Assembly: GCA_964587655.1 (NCBI GenBank)
Contig: CAZPMT010000002.1
Coordinates: 1-64,000, forward strand
Direction: 5' to 3'
DNA from: CAZPMT01 sp964587655
GTDB lineage: Bacteria > Hydrogenedentota > Hydrogenedentia > Hydrogenedentales > SLHB01
DNA: 64,000 nucleotides
A program made the position numbers and the translations under genes. Numbering within the stretch: the stretch's first letter is position 1; each line of letters starts with the position of its first letter. Under the pieces are notes generated by a model. It was not told the DNA's origin. It ran no database searches and saw only the letters and a list, made by a program, of their open reading frames with translations. Positions 1 through 8,971 of the stretch are shown piece by piece.

Positions 1-7
1 TCTATAA

Positions 8-2731
8 ATGTCAAGCCTTTTCTCGCGCCGGGCATTTTTTCACAGGCTCTCAGAAAAGAAGATGGGGGCCGCTGTCCTGCCCGGGCTTCGCGTGTACGGC
101 CTTCTCATAACCGAAGACGGCCGTCCGGTGCCAGGAGCGACGGTTACGATCGATAACTATCCAGACGTAGAAATGTCCCGACGAGCCGTAGAGGGCGGCT
201 ACGATGACACCAAGGTCAAAGAGCTCGAGTTTTCGACAATATCAGATCAGCAGGGACGATTCGACTTCAAATCGGTTCCATACGTTTCCTGGCGAGGGAT
301 GTTCGACTTCAGGTTCAGGCTTTGGAGCAGACACGGCGGCCTCAGTGCTGGCGAGCATCTTGACCTCACTCCCGACTCGTGTGAACAGTACCGCGAACTC
401 GTCATGACGCCGGACGGGCTCTTGACCGCCTTGGTGACGGACATGCAGGGCGTCCCAATCGACGGGACGTTTGTCTACATCTGCGACGTTCAGGGCAGGA
501 AAGACATGAACGTGTTGCCCAGGACCACGACTCGAACATACACTGGCAAAGACGGCCGGTTCACGTTCGAGTTTCTTCCGCCTGGCTCCTATCGAGTGGA
601 GATCAATGCAGATGGCTTCTCACCCCTCCAGACACCGTGGGTAGCGTCAGGAGATCCCGATCTGGTGTTTCAGCTTGAGATCGGCAATACGATTTCCGGG
701 CGGGTCGTCGAAGCCGCGACGGGCAAGGCGTTGCCCCACGTCGGCGTATTTGCGCAAGAGCATGTTGCGCCTAATGCCCCTTGGAGAAACGCCCATGCCG
801 ACACGGACGAGTCCGGCCAGTTTACCATCGCGGGATTCGATTCAGGAACGTATCTCCTTTCCGTTACCCAGGCCCGCGGCAAGAGTGACGTACCGTACGC
901 CCTTCAGGAGCCTGTAAGCGTTACGCTGCAACCCGGCCAGCCCGTTACGGGCGTCGAGCTGAGGGCGATATTGGGAACATCCGTGTCAGGTCATGTCATC
1001 GAGGCCGCCACGGGCCGGCCGTTGCAGCGCAGAGTCCACGTCACAGCTGAGCCTACGGAAGGAATTGCTCGTGAGCGGGAACGTATAGCGAATGTCGAGA
1101 AGGACGGCAGCTACACCATTTATGGATTTCTCCCTGGCAAGTTCGTCTTGAAAGCCTTTGATAGGGCACGCGCGTACCCCACAGTCGAGAAGGCCGTGAC
1201 GATCTCCGGCACAACACCCGTCACCGGCGTGGACTTCTCGCTTGCCAAACCCGACAAGGATCAGGCACTGACGGGCAAAGTGATCGATAAGGCGGGCGCG
1301 CCAGTCGAGGGCGCCAGCGTAGTGGCGGTTTCGCCATACAATCGGTATGCGCAAGGGAGTGCGCTCACGGACGCCGAGGGCGAGTTCGCGATTTCCATTC
1401 TCTATGATCCGCCCAAGACAGTCTATGTACAGGCGTTTATGCGGGGCGCCATGAGCCGCCGCGCCGGCCCTATGGCGCCTCTTGGAGGTTCCTGCACGCT
1501 CCAACTCGAACCCGCGGGACGTATCGAAGGCGTGGTTGTGGACGAGTCCGGTGAGCCATTTCCCGGCGTCACCGTTGGGGCCATTGGGGAAGAAGATACC
1601 GCAAGCATATTGGCGAATGGAGCGCCAGGGAGGGCCATGGAGCGTATCCGAGGCACAAAGGCGGGAACGTCCGACTCAGGGGCATTCTTAATGCCTTACA
1701 TAAGGGCTGGCTCATACCGTCTCGAGGTCTATGCGCCCGCCGCAAGTATCGATGTGCCAATTGCCAAAGGGCATGCCCAGGTTCGCGCCGGCGAGACCCT
1801 CCGCACGCGGCTCGTGGTCGACACTCAGGGACTTGGAACCATCGAGGGAACCATAACAACGAATGGCGCGCCTGTACAGGATTCGCGCGTCTACGCGACG
1901 TCTGGAGAGAGTCAGTGGATGAGTTCTGTGCAAGATATCACGGACCCGTCGGGACACTATGTCCTTCCTCATGTACAGCCTGGAAAGGCAAAGGTAACCG
2001 CGTGGATCACGTCCTCAGGTCATACGGGCGCCAATTTCGTGCAACGCACCCAAATCGTCGACGTGGCAGCCGGGCAGACGGTTACCGTGGACTTTAGCCT
2101 GGGTAGCGAGAAACACGGCGCAGTCGAAGGCTATGTCTACATCAATGGCGTTCCCTCAAACAGTGCCATTGTCGCCTTCCAGGTGGCAGGCGCCGAGGAA
2201 ACGGATGCCAACATCACCGCGGTAACAAACCAAAACGGCTGGTTCCAGGCCGAGGGGCTTGAGGAGGGTTCGTACATTTCCGAGGCGTCGTACTATATGC
2301 CAAACGTCGCGTCGCCGCTCCGCCTCAACGACGTGCAGGAGATCAGCGTCAAGGCCGGGGAAACCGCGCGCATCGACTTCCACCTGAATTCCGGGAGGGT
2401 CGAAGGGATGGTGTCAGGCATTCCGAAAGGAGAACAGGCCTTCGTGTCGTTGCTGGACGGCTCCGTTAACATCTTCTCGCTGACGCCGCAGGTGCTCCAA
2501 AGCATGGAAGAGCGGGTGCTGGCGGTAATGAGTGTTCCTCAGGACGGCCCGTTTACATTCGAGTTGATCCCCGAGGGAAACTATGTCCTGGGCGCCGTAT
2601 CGGTACCGAAGGAAGCGTCCCAGCAAGACATCGCTCCAGCCATCGCCGCAATCACCGCCGGAAAGTACACCGCGGCGGAGATCCAAGTCGTCGCAGGCGA
2701 GACAACCAGCGCGGATCTCCCGCTGCCGTGA
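8..2731 (+). CDS. Carboxypeptidase-regulatory-like repeat protein, paralogue of the next gene
   Basis: The protein is about 907 residues of repeated beta-sandwich modules of the carboxypeptidase regulatory-like (Cna-B-like) type. Module openings such as GLLITEDGRPVPGATVTIDN, GRVVEAATGKALPHV and GKVIDKAGAPVEGASV recur every 80-110 residues. It aligns along its whole length with the C-terminal part of the downstream gene, including the shared ending EGNYVLGAVSVP. It lacks the sigma-factor and membrane-anchor parts of that neighbour: a TAA stop stands directly before the ATG at 8, so any such N-terminus would have to lie in another frame or outside the window. The ATG at 62, just before the first module, is an alternative start. 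Such modules usually act outside the cell as structural or binding stalks; that role is inferred. The gene probably arose by tandem duplication followed by loss or frameshift of the 5' part. Confidence 0.8.
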   Translation: MSSLFSRRAFFHRLSEKKMGAAVLPGLRVYGLLITEDGRPVPGATVTIDNYPDVEMSRRAVEGGYDDTKVKELEFSTISDQQGRFDFKSVPYVSWRGMFDFRFRLWSRHGGLSAGEHLDLTPDSCEQYRELVMTPDGLLTALVTDMQGVPIDGTFVYICDVQGRKDMNVLPRTTTRTYTGKDGRFTFEFLPPGSYRVEINADGFSPLQTPWVASGDPDLVFQLEIGNTISGRVVEAATGKALPHVGVFAQEHVAPNAPWRNAHADTDESGQFTIAGFDSGTYLLSVTQARGKSDVPYALQEPVSVTLQPGQPVTGVELRAILGTSVSGHVIEAATGRPLQRRVHVTAEPTEGIARERERIANVEKDGSYTIYGFLPGKFVLKAFDRARAYPTVEKAVTISGTTPVTGVDFSLAKPDKDQALTGKVIDKAGAPVEGASVVAVSPYNRYAQGSALTDAEGEFAISILYDPPKTVYVQAFMRGAMSRRAGPMAPLGGSCTLQLEPAGRIEGVVVDESGEPFPGVTVGAIGEEDTASILANGAPGRAMERIRGTKAGTSDSGAFLMPYIRAGSYRLEVYAPAASIDVPIAKGHAQVRAGETLRTRLVVDTQGLGTIEGTITTNGAPVQDSRVYATSGESQWMSSVQDITDPSGHYVLPHVQPGKAKVTAWITSSGHTGANFVQRTQIVDVAAGQTVTVDFSLGSEKHGAVEGYVYINGVPSNSAIVAFQVAGAEETDANITAVTNQNGWFQAEGLEEGSYISEASYYMPNVASPLRLNDVQEISVKAGETARIDFHLNSGRVEGMVSGIPKGEQAFVSLLDGSVNIFSLTPQVLQSMEERVLAVMSVPQDGPFTFELIPEGNYVLGAVSVPKEASQQDIAPAIAAITAGKYTAAEIQVVAGETTSADLPLP

Positions 2732-2806
2732 TCTTCGTTTAGAGACTCGCCGTCTTGTCTCACTTTTTCCGTCCGGATCGTCTATTATGTAGAGGAGGGC
2801 ATGGCC

Positions 2807-5800
2807 ATGCTCGACACGATTCGGACGGATCGAGGCGTCATTCACAGGGTCCTGCGGGGCAATTCCGACGCGTTCCGGGTGCTCGTGGACCGGTACGGCG
2901 GGATGGTCTACGGGATCGCATGCGCCCACGCAGGCAACGCCGTTGATGCCGAAGACATCTGTCAGGAGACCTTTGTCCGCCTATACCAATGGTTGGATCG
3001 CCTCTCATCCGAAAAGAGCGTCGGCGCATGGCTCGTGCAGGTCGCACGCAACGTCGCCATCGACTGGATTCGCAAGCGCGAGCGTCAAACGTCACGCCCG
3101 GCGGAAGGAGTCGCGGATGTACCCAGCCTGCCGAACCCCGCTCGAGATGAATTGCACCGCGCGATATGGGATCAGTTGGCGACGCTCGAACCTGAGCAGC
3201 GCGAAATACTCGTCCTCTACTACTTCAGAAGCAAGCGGCGCCGCGAGATTGCGGGTCTACTGGGCATTTCCCCTTATGCGGCTTCAAAACGGCTGCAGCG
3301 TGCACGGGACGAACTGGGACGCCGCTTGATCGACACGTTGGGCGATGACTGGGCGGCGCAGAAGCGCGACGCATCGCGCACCAACCGTGTCATGGCCGCC
3401 GTGGCGGCGGCCCCGGTTGCGTGGAAGCCCTCGGCCTCGCTTGCTCTGGCGGGAGCCGCGATCACGGGGGCAAGCGCGGCCAAAGTGGTTGCAGGTCTCG
3501 CGCTGTCCGCGATTGTCGTTGCGGCGCTGGCGTACGGAGGCTGGCGCTACTTCTCGCGCCCGTACTCCACGACGGAGATTACCGCTGCGAGTTCGTTTGT
3601 GTTTGAGCCGAAGGCGGCGTCGACGGCGGCAAGCCATGGGTCCGTTGCTTCGACGCCGTCCGGAAAAACAGCAGAGCCGGAACCAACCGCGAAAACGGCG
3701 GTCCCTGGCGCCGCCGACGAACCCCCCTTGGGAACCCTCCGGGTACACGGCCTGCTGCTGACGGAAGACGGGCAACCCGTCAGTGGCGTAACAGTGACCA
3801 TTGACAACCGCAATGAAGTTGATCGGAATCGCCTCATGCGAAAGCTGAGTGAAGACGAACCGCTTGTGGAGGAGATGAGATTCACGGCTGTCTCAGACCT
3901 TCAAGGGAGGTTTGTCTTCGATTCGATTCCCTATCGCGCAAGAGCATACTACGTGGGGGCTGATCGGATCTGGGCCAAGGCCGGGGGCCTTTGCGCGAGC
4001 GATGTCATCGACCGGAGCCCGACGGCGCGGGAACGTTATTGCGAACTCGTGATGCATCCGGAATCATCCTTGAGCGGCCTGGTGACGGATCCCGAGGGCA
4101 AGCCGGTTGAGAACGCGCTTGTGGGCTTCAACGGCACATATAGCTACGAGGAGATGGTCCGCTTGGGGTCCGCGCAGACGGAAGAAGACGGCCGGTTCAC
4201 GATCGAGTTTATCCCGCCGGGTTCCTATCGCTTGGTGATCAGCGCATCCGGATTTACCAGACTGCAGACGCCGTCGGTCAAGGCGGGAGATCCCGATCTG
4301 GTGTTCCAGCTTGATCGCGGCAACACGATCTCGGGCCGGGTTATCGAAGCGGACGGCGGCAGGGCGTTGCCACACGTCGCTGTCGTCGCGATGTCCGCCG
4401 GCTCTGCACAGGAGCGGAAAGGCGGACATGGCGAAACGGATGACGCGGGCTATTTCATGGTTGGAGGGCTGGACTCCGGCACGTTCGAGTTCAGGCTGTG
4501 GCCGAGAAAATATCGGGATGAGATGCCTTACACGCTTCAGGAGCCGGTATCCGTTGTCCTGAAACCCGGCCAGCCGGTCACGGGTGTTGAACTGAAAGTA
4601 GTCATCGGCGCAATGGTATCGGGTCGAGTCGTTGACGCCGAGACGGGCCAGCCCCCTCAGGCCAGACTGGGGGTGGGGGCCAACAATAGGCAAGACAGGG
4701 ACTCCGCGGGCAACTGCGGCAGCGCGAGAGTTGGTGAAGACGGACGCTACAAGATCGTAGGACTTCCGCTGGGCAAGCTCTTCCTCACTGCTTATGACGG
4801 AAGTGGCGTCTACGCCATCGCCACGGTCCCCGTGACTATCAGCGCGTACGCCTCGGTTGAAGGCGTCGATTTCTCGCTCGTCAAAGCCGCCAAGGAAGGA
4901 AAGGTCGTGCGTGGCAAGGTGGTTGACGCGACAGGCGCGCCCGTGCCCGGTGCGACCGTGCTGGTTGCGCACGTGAAGCGGCAAGGGGAATACGGGGCGC
5001 AAACGGACGCCAGTGGCGAATTCAGCATCTCCTTCTTCGAGGCTCCCGGCAACGTCTACATTCAGGCTTTCATGGACGACGCCATGAGCCGCCGTCTCGG
5101 TCCAGTGCGGCCAGGGCGGGACTCGTACACACTTCAACTCGAAGCAGCGGGGCGCATCGAGGGCGAGGTAGTGGATGAAAGCGGTGCGCCGGTGGCTAAC
5201 GCGGTGGTTGCGGCGATTGGCGACGAAGACGGCAGCAGCATTCTCAGTAGCAACCTGCCGTGGCGTGCTCGCGAAGGTATCACCGGGACCAAAGCGCTGA
5301 GCTCCGACCATGGCATGTTTTTTATGCCATCCGTCTTGCCTGGAGACTATCGGCTGGAGGTCTACGTGGCTGCTTCCACCGTGGGTGTTCCCGTTGCACA
5401 AGGGCAAGTGCAAGTGCGCGCGGGACAGACGTTGCGAACGCGGCTAGTGATTGACACTCATGAACTCGGGACAATCGAAGGAACCGTGACGTTGAACGAC
5501 GCGCCGTTGCAGGGGGTCCCCGTCGAAGTCATGCCGGATGGGGCCGAATGGGTTAACTCCGTGAGGGATCATACGGATGCCGAAGGCCGCTACGTTCTCC
5601 CGCACATCCAGCCGGGGACGGCAAAGGTGACCGTGGAGATGATACCCATCGCCAGGACGAGCGGCGACACCATTCGGCGTACGCAGGGCGTCGAGGTAAC
5701 GGCCGGACAGGTCGCGAGGGCGGATTTCAGCGTATCGACAAAGCAAACGGGAGCTGCGGAAGGTTATGTGTACATCAACGGCGCGCCCGCACAATATGCA

Positions 5801-6364
5801 CGTGTGGAGTTCCGTCCGGCGAATGCCGAGGATGACACTAACAAGACGGACGTAAGCACAAATGGCGAAGGCTGGTTTCGCGCCGAGGGACTTGAGGAAG
5901 GCGAGTATGCGGCTGAGGCCACGCGCTATGTGCAGTACGGAATGCCGGGGTTCACGCTAAGGGACGCCCAGCAAGTGAGCATCAGCGCCGGTCAAACTGC
6001 GCGCGTCGACTTCCATCTGAACTCCGGAAGGATCGAAGGCACTGTGTCAGGCATTCAGAAGGGACAGCACGCCTTCGTGTCGTTGCTCGACGGCTCAGGC
6101 AACCTGTTCTCACTGACGCCGCAAGTGCTCCAGAGCATGGAAGAAAGGCTGCTCACGGTTCTGGCCGTCCTTCAGGATGGCCCGTTCATGTTCGAGGGGA
6201 TCCCGGAAGGGAACTACGTACTGGGCGCCGTATCGGTTCCGGAGGACGCGTCTCAGGAAGACATCGCTCCCGCCATCGCGGCAATCGTCGCCGGAAGATA
6301 CACGGCGGCCGAAGTGCAGGTCGTCGCGGGGCAAACGAGCCAGGTCGATCTGCTGCTGCCGTAG
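2807..6364 (+). CDS. ECF sigma factor fused to TM helix and regulatory-like repeats
   Basis: The first 180 residues form an ECF RNA polymerase sigma factor: region 2 at about residues 20-92 (with DAEDICQETFVRLYQW) and region 4 at about 115-175 (LEPEQREILVLYYF then GLLGISPYAASKRLQRARD). A single membrane helix follows at about 225-247 (AKVVAGLALSAIVVAALAYG), then a Ser/Thr/Ala/Pro-rich linker. From about residue 310 to the end there are repeated carboxypeptidase-regulatory-like modules. The expected topology is sigma domain inside, repeats outside. How the sigma domain would be released is not visible; regulated proteolysis is only a guess. I chose the ATG at 2807 because the GGAGG at 2794-2798 lies 8 bases upstream; the ATG at 2801 would leave only 2 bases. 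The gene follows its paralogue by 75 bases and ends at a strong terminator shared with the convergent rpsI. Confidence 0.88.
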   Translation: MLDTIRTDRGVIHRVLRGNSDAFRVLVDRYGGMVYGIACAHAGNAVDAEDICQETFVRLYQWLDRLSSEKSVGAWLVQVARNVAIDWIRKRERQTSRPAEGVADVPSLPNPARDELHRAIWDQLATLEPEQREILVLYYFRSKRRREIAGLLGISPYAASKRLQRARDELGRRLIDTLGDDWAAQKRDASRTNRVMAAVAAAPVAWKPSASLALAGAAITGASAAKVVAGLALSAIVVAALAYGGWRYFSRPYSTTEITAASSFVFEPKAASTAASHGSVASTPSGKTAEPEPTAKTAVPGAADEPPLGTLRVHGLLLTEDGQPVSGVTVTIDNRNEVDRNRLMRKLSEDEPLVEEMRFTAVSDLQGRFVFDSIPYRARAYYVGADRIWAKAGGLCASDVIDRSPTARERYCELVMHPESSLSGLVTDPEGKPVENALVGFNGTYSYEEMVRLGSAQTEEDGRFTIEFIPPGSYRLVISASGFTRLQTPSVKAGDPDLVFQLDRGNTISGRVIEADGGRALPHVAVVAMSAGSAQERKGGHGETDDAGYFMVGGLDSGTFEFRLWPRKYRDEMPYTLQEPVSVVLKPGQPVTGVELKVVIGAMVSGRVVDAETGQPPQARLGVGANNRQDRDSAGNCGSARVGEDGRYKIVGLPLGKLFLTAYDGSGVYAIATVPVTISAYASVEGVDFSLVKAAKEGKVVRGKVVDATGAPVPGATVLVAHVKRQGEYGAQTDASGEFSISFFEAPGNVYIQAFMDDAMSRRLGPVRPGRDSYTLQLEAAGRIEGEVVDESGAPVANAVVAAIGDEDGSSILSSNLPWRAREGITGTKALSSDHGMFFMPSVLPGDYRLEVYVAASTVGVPVAQGQVQVRAGQTLRTRLVIDTHELGTIEGTVTLNDAPLQGVPVEVMPDGAEWVNSVRDHTDAEGRYVLPHIQPGTAKVTVEMIPIARTSGDTIRRTQGVEVTAGQVARADFSVSTKQTGAAEGYVYINGAPAQYARVEFRPANAEDDTNKTDVSTNGEGWFRAEGLEEGEYAAEATRYVQYGMPGFTLRDAQQVSISAGQTARVDFHLNSGRIEGTVSGIQKGQHAFVSLLDGSGNLFSLTPQVLQSMEERLLTVLAVLQDGPFMFEGIPEGNYVLGAVSVPEDASQEDIAPAIAAIVAGRYTAAEVQVVAGQTSQVDLLLP

Positions 6365-6380
6365 GCCGGCAAGAAACGGA

Positions 6381-6417
6381 AAGGGCCTCGCGGAGGACAT
6401 TGCTCCGCGAGGCCCTT
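6381..6417. terminator. Bidirectional intrinsic terminator
   Basis: A perfect 15-bp stem (6381-6395 pairing with 6403-6417, outer sequence AAGGGCCTCG) encloses a 7-base loop. The stem starts with AA and ends with TT, and it lies between the converging sigma-fusion gene and rpsI, so it can serve both strands. Confidence 0.85.
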
Positions 6418-6438
6418 CGTTGATGATAGAGGGACGGC

Positions 6439-6834
6439 CTAGCGCTTCGAGAACTGGAACCGTTTGCGGGCTCCGGGCTGTCCGTATTTCTTGCGTTCGA
6501 CTTCGCGCGCGTCGCGGGTGAGAAGGCCCGCGCGGCGAAGCGGCACCCTGTAGCTCTCGTCGAGCTTGAGCAAGGCCCGCGCAATGCCGAGGCGAATCGC
6601 GCCTGCCTGGCCCGCAAGCCCGCCGCCGTCGCACAACGCGCGAATGTCATACTTACCGACGTTGCCCGTGGCTTCGAACGGTTGGTTGGCGACCATGACG
6701 AGCACCTCGCGGGCGAGATACTGAGCCATGGGAAGGCCGTTCACGATGGCTTTGCCAGTGCCTGGCTTGATACGCACCCGCGCGCGGGCAGCTTTCCGTC
6801 GTCCGATTGCTACGGTTTCAAGTGCTTGTGCCAC
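6439..6834 (-). CDS. rpsI: 30S ribosomal protein S9
   Basis: This 131-residue protein is ribosomal protein S9 of the small subunit. The N-terminal AIGRRKAARARVRIKPGTGK, the central GGGLAGQAGAIRLGIARALL and the C-terminal arginine/lysine tail ending KRFQFSKR are all diagnostic. The tail reaches toward the P-site tRNA in known ribosomes. Length matches the family. It follows rplM by 17 bases on the same strand, the usual bacterial rplM-rpsI pair, and is followed by the shared terminator at 6381-6417. It is expected to be transcribed from the promoter upstream of rplM. Confidence 0.98.
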   Translation of the reverse strand: MAQALETVAIGRRKAARARVRIKPGTGKAIVNGLPMAQYLAREVLVMVANQPFEATGNVGKYDIRALCDGGGLAGQAGAIRLGIARALLKLDESYRVPLRRAGLLTRDAREVERKKYGQPGARKRFQFSKR

Positions 6835-6851
6835 AGCCTGTAATCTCCTGT

Positions 6852-7286
6852 CTACTTCTTCATCTCGTAGGGTTCCGGTTTCTGGGCTTCTTGCCGGTGT
6901 TTGCTTCCGGCATAAACGCGGACGTGCTTCGCCAGCTTCCGTCCGAGACGATTGTGGGGCAGCATGCCCTGAATGGCGAGCATCATCGCGCGCGTCGGAT
7001 GCTTGATCAGCATCTTCTCGTACGTGGTCTCGGACAAGCCGCCGAAGTATCCCGAATGGTGGTAGTACTTCTTGTCGGAAGCCTTTTTCCCCGTGACCTT
7101 GGCCTTCTCCGCGTTAATGATGACCACCTGATCGCCGCAGTCCATATGGGGCGTGAATTGCGGCTTATGTTTCCCGCGCAACAGCTTGGCGGCTTCCACC
7201 GCAACGTGTCCAAGGACCTGTCCCTGCGCGTCGATCAGATAGCATTTCTTCTGGATTTCCCCGACTTTGGGGACATACGTCTTCAC
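6852..7286 (-). CDS. rplM: 50S ribosomal protein L13
   Basis: This 144-residue protein is ribosomal protein L13 of the large subunit. It shows YLIDAQGQVLGHVAVEAAKL near the N-terminus, the central VTGKKASDKKYYHHSGYFGG and the MLPHNRLGRKLAKHVRVYAG stretch typical of the family. Translation appears to start at GTG (7286), with GGAGG about 9 bases upstream; a nearby ATG is in a frame that stops at once. It is the first gene of the rplM-rpsI operon and has a clear sigma-70 promoter about 70 bases upstream. Confidence 0.98.
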   Translation of the reverse strand: MKTYVPKVGEIQKKCYLIDAQGQVLGHVAVEAAKLLRGKHKPQFTPHMDCGDQVVIINAEKAKVTGKKASDKKYYHHSGYFGGLSETTYEKMLIKHPTRAMMLAIQGMLPHNRLGRKLAKHVRVYAGSKHRQEAQKPEPYEMKK

Positions 7287-7356
7287 TTATCCATTCCTCC
7301 GGATTCGTCTGGTCGCAATGCCTATCCGTGCGTGAACACGTCACATGCGGGCCGTG

Positions 7357-7385
7357 AGAATAGCAAACGCCGACACCAAAGTCAA
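7357..7385 (-). promoter_or_regulatory. Sigma-70 promoter of rplM-rpsI
   Basis: On the minus strand, TTGACT (7385-7380) and TATTCT (7362-7357) are separated by exactly 17 bases. Transcription would start near 7350 and leave a leader of about 65 bases before the GTG start of rplM. Confidence 0.75.
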
Positions 7386-7439
7386 ACCAACAATGCGACC
7401 ACGCCCAAGAGTCCGAACGGTGGGTCCCGTTTCACCTGC

Positions 7440-7802
7440 CTACTTCAGTCGCGTGGCCGGCAACCGTTTCAGGCCATGGTTTCTGGGGTCTACCTCGATG
7501 CCCACGGACTCCAACGCGGTAACACCCAGAATGGGTTCGATATCGTCTGCGCCGAAGATGAGGGTCGACCCGACAATCTCGCCCATGAATTCCAAGTCGC
7601 CCGTCGTAATATCCAGCCTTACCTCCGAGCCATCGGCGAGTTCGTAAGTCCTTTTTGCCTTGGGTAGAAGTCCGATTTCTCTCAGTGCCCTGCCTGGAAC
7701 CAACGAATCAACGGCCCCCGTATCCACAAGGAAAAGGCCTTCCCATGTCCGGTCGGGATCAGCGGGGTTGCGCACTGTAACCGTAACATGCGTCGTACCC
7801 AT
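7440..7802 (-). CDS. Clan AA (retropepsin-like) aspartic protease
   Basis: The protein has about 120 residues and resembles single-domain retropepsin-like proteases of clan AA. The catalytic motif is visible as FLVDTGAVDSLVP near residue 28, followed by YELADGSEVRLD and the later flap and hydrophobic segment PILGVTALESVGIEVD. Such proteins probably work as homodimers; the substrate is unknown. I set the start at the ATG at 7802 because AGGAGG lies 8 bases upstream, although the frame stays open to 7871. It lies downstream of the inositol-type dehydrogenase gene in the same direction, with an 85-base gap, and may be co-transcribed. Nothing links it functionally to sugar metabolism. Confidence 0.8.
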   Translation of the reverse strand: MGTTHVTVTVRNPADPDRTWEGLFLVDTGAVDSLVPGRALREIGLLPKAKRTYELADGSEVRLDITTGDLEFMGEIVGSTLIFGADDIEPILGVTALESVGIEVDPRNHGLKRLPATRLK

Positions 7803-7887
7803 GGGCAAATCCTCCTGTGTCCTCACCTGAGAATAGCACAGCCTAAGAGGAAAAGGCCAGGACTGTTCCAACGGAATGCGATTCGAC

Positions 7888-8916
7888 TCAACGCGCGCCA
7901 GTGATCTCGCCTATGCGCACGGGCTTGTTTGTCTCGCAGGACTTCCGGGCGGCGAGGGCCATCAACATCGCGGCGCGCGCGTCTTCCCCGGAGACTGGGA
8001 CGGGGCTGTCTTCGAGAACGGCGTCGATGAACAGGCGCATCTCGGTCAGGAAGCTCTCGACGTACCGGTCCATGAAGAAGTTGAGCGGCAGGTCGCGCGC
8101 GACGCGTTCCGCATTGGAGACGACCGCGGAGTTGGGGTAGTTGTTGTCCACGCGGACCGAGCCTTTCTTACCGAGCACCTCGACCCGCTGGTCGTAGCCG
8201 TACACGGCCTGGCGGCAGTTGTCGATTGTAGCGAACACGCCGTTGGCGAACTTTAGCGTGATGATGGCTGTGTCCACGTCGCCCGCGGCACCGATGGCGG
8301 GATTCACGGTCACGCCGGCAAGCGCGTAGACTTCTTCCACCTCCGCGCCGATAAGATAACGCGCCATGTCAAAATCATGGATCGTCATGTCCATGAACAT
8401 CCCGCCGGACACCTTCACGTAGTCAATGGACGGCGGCGCGGGATCACGGCTGATGATGTGAAGCAATTGGGGGTCGCCTATCTCACCGCTCTCGACGGAC
8501 CGGCGGACGCGGAGAAAGTTTGGATCGAAGCGCCGGTTGAAACCGATTTGGAGCTTTACGCCGGCCTTTCGCGCGGCGGAGATCGCCTGGTCCACGCGGT
8601 CCAAGCGAAGATCAATCGGCTTCTCGCAAAAGATCTGCTTGCCCGCGGCGGCGGCTTCCTCGATGAGTTGGGCGTGGGTATTGGTCGGGGAGCAGATCAC
8701 GACGGCGTCAACGTCATCACGCTGGAGAACGGCGCGGTAGTCCGCGGTCGCGTCAGATATTCCGAGGCGTCCGGCGCAGTCCTGCGCGGCGGCCTCATTG
8801 ACGTCGGCTATGACAAGGAGTCGCGCCGTTGGAATTCGGTAAGCGAGGTGCTCCGCGTGCAGCTTGCCTATGCGGCCGACGCCTATCAGTCCGACGTTCA
8901 GTTTGTTTGCTTGCAT
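7888..8916 (-). CDS. iolG: Gfo/Idh/MocA oxidoreductase, inositol 2-dehydrogenase type
   Basis: This 342-residue NAD(P)-dependent sugar or polyol dehydrogenase has the N-terminal Rossmann motif LIGVGRIG (residues 10-17), the conserved CEKP (97-100) and the IHDFDMARYLIG active-site region (about 179-190). The GDVDTAIITLKFANG and YGYDQRVEVLGKKGSV segments match inositol 2-dehydrogenase (IolG), which oxidises myo-inositol to scyllo-inosose. The Gfo/Idh/MocA family is broad, so the exact substrate is not certain. It follows an IolE-like gene by 55 bases on the same strand, which supports a role in inositol or related polyol catabolism, although no other iol genes are present in the window. Confidence 0.85.
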   Translation of the reverse strand: MQANKLNVGLIGVGRIGKLHAEHLAYRIPTARLLVIADVNEAAAQDCAGRLGISDATADYRAVLQRDDVDAVVICSPTNTHAQLIEEAAAAGKQIFCEKPIDLRLDRVDQAISAARKAGVKLQIGFNRRFDPNFLRVRRSVESGEIGDPQLLHIISRDPAPPSIDYVKVSGGMFMDMTIHDFDMARYLIGAEVEEVYALAGVTVNPAIGAAGDVDTAIITLKFANGVFATIDNCRQAVYGYDQRVEVLGKKGSVRVDNNYPNSAVVSNAERVARDLPLNFFMDRYVESFLTEMRLFIDAVLEDSPVPVSGEDARAAMLMALAARKSCETNKPVRIGEITGAR

Positions 8917-8971
8917 TGCCGGCTCCTTGTGATCTCTTGCAGATGGTGTTGAGGCTTGGGCCGCGGTATTG

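Noticed and set aside
4064..5413. 449-codon minus-strand frame inside the sigma-fusion gene
   Set aside because: It is a long shadow frame in GC-rich DNA; composition is His/Arg-rich and no family features appear, while the plus frame is clearly real.
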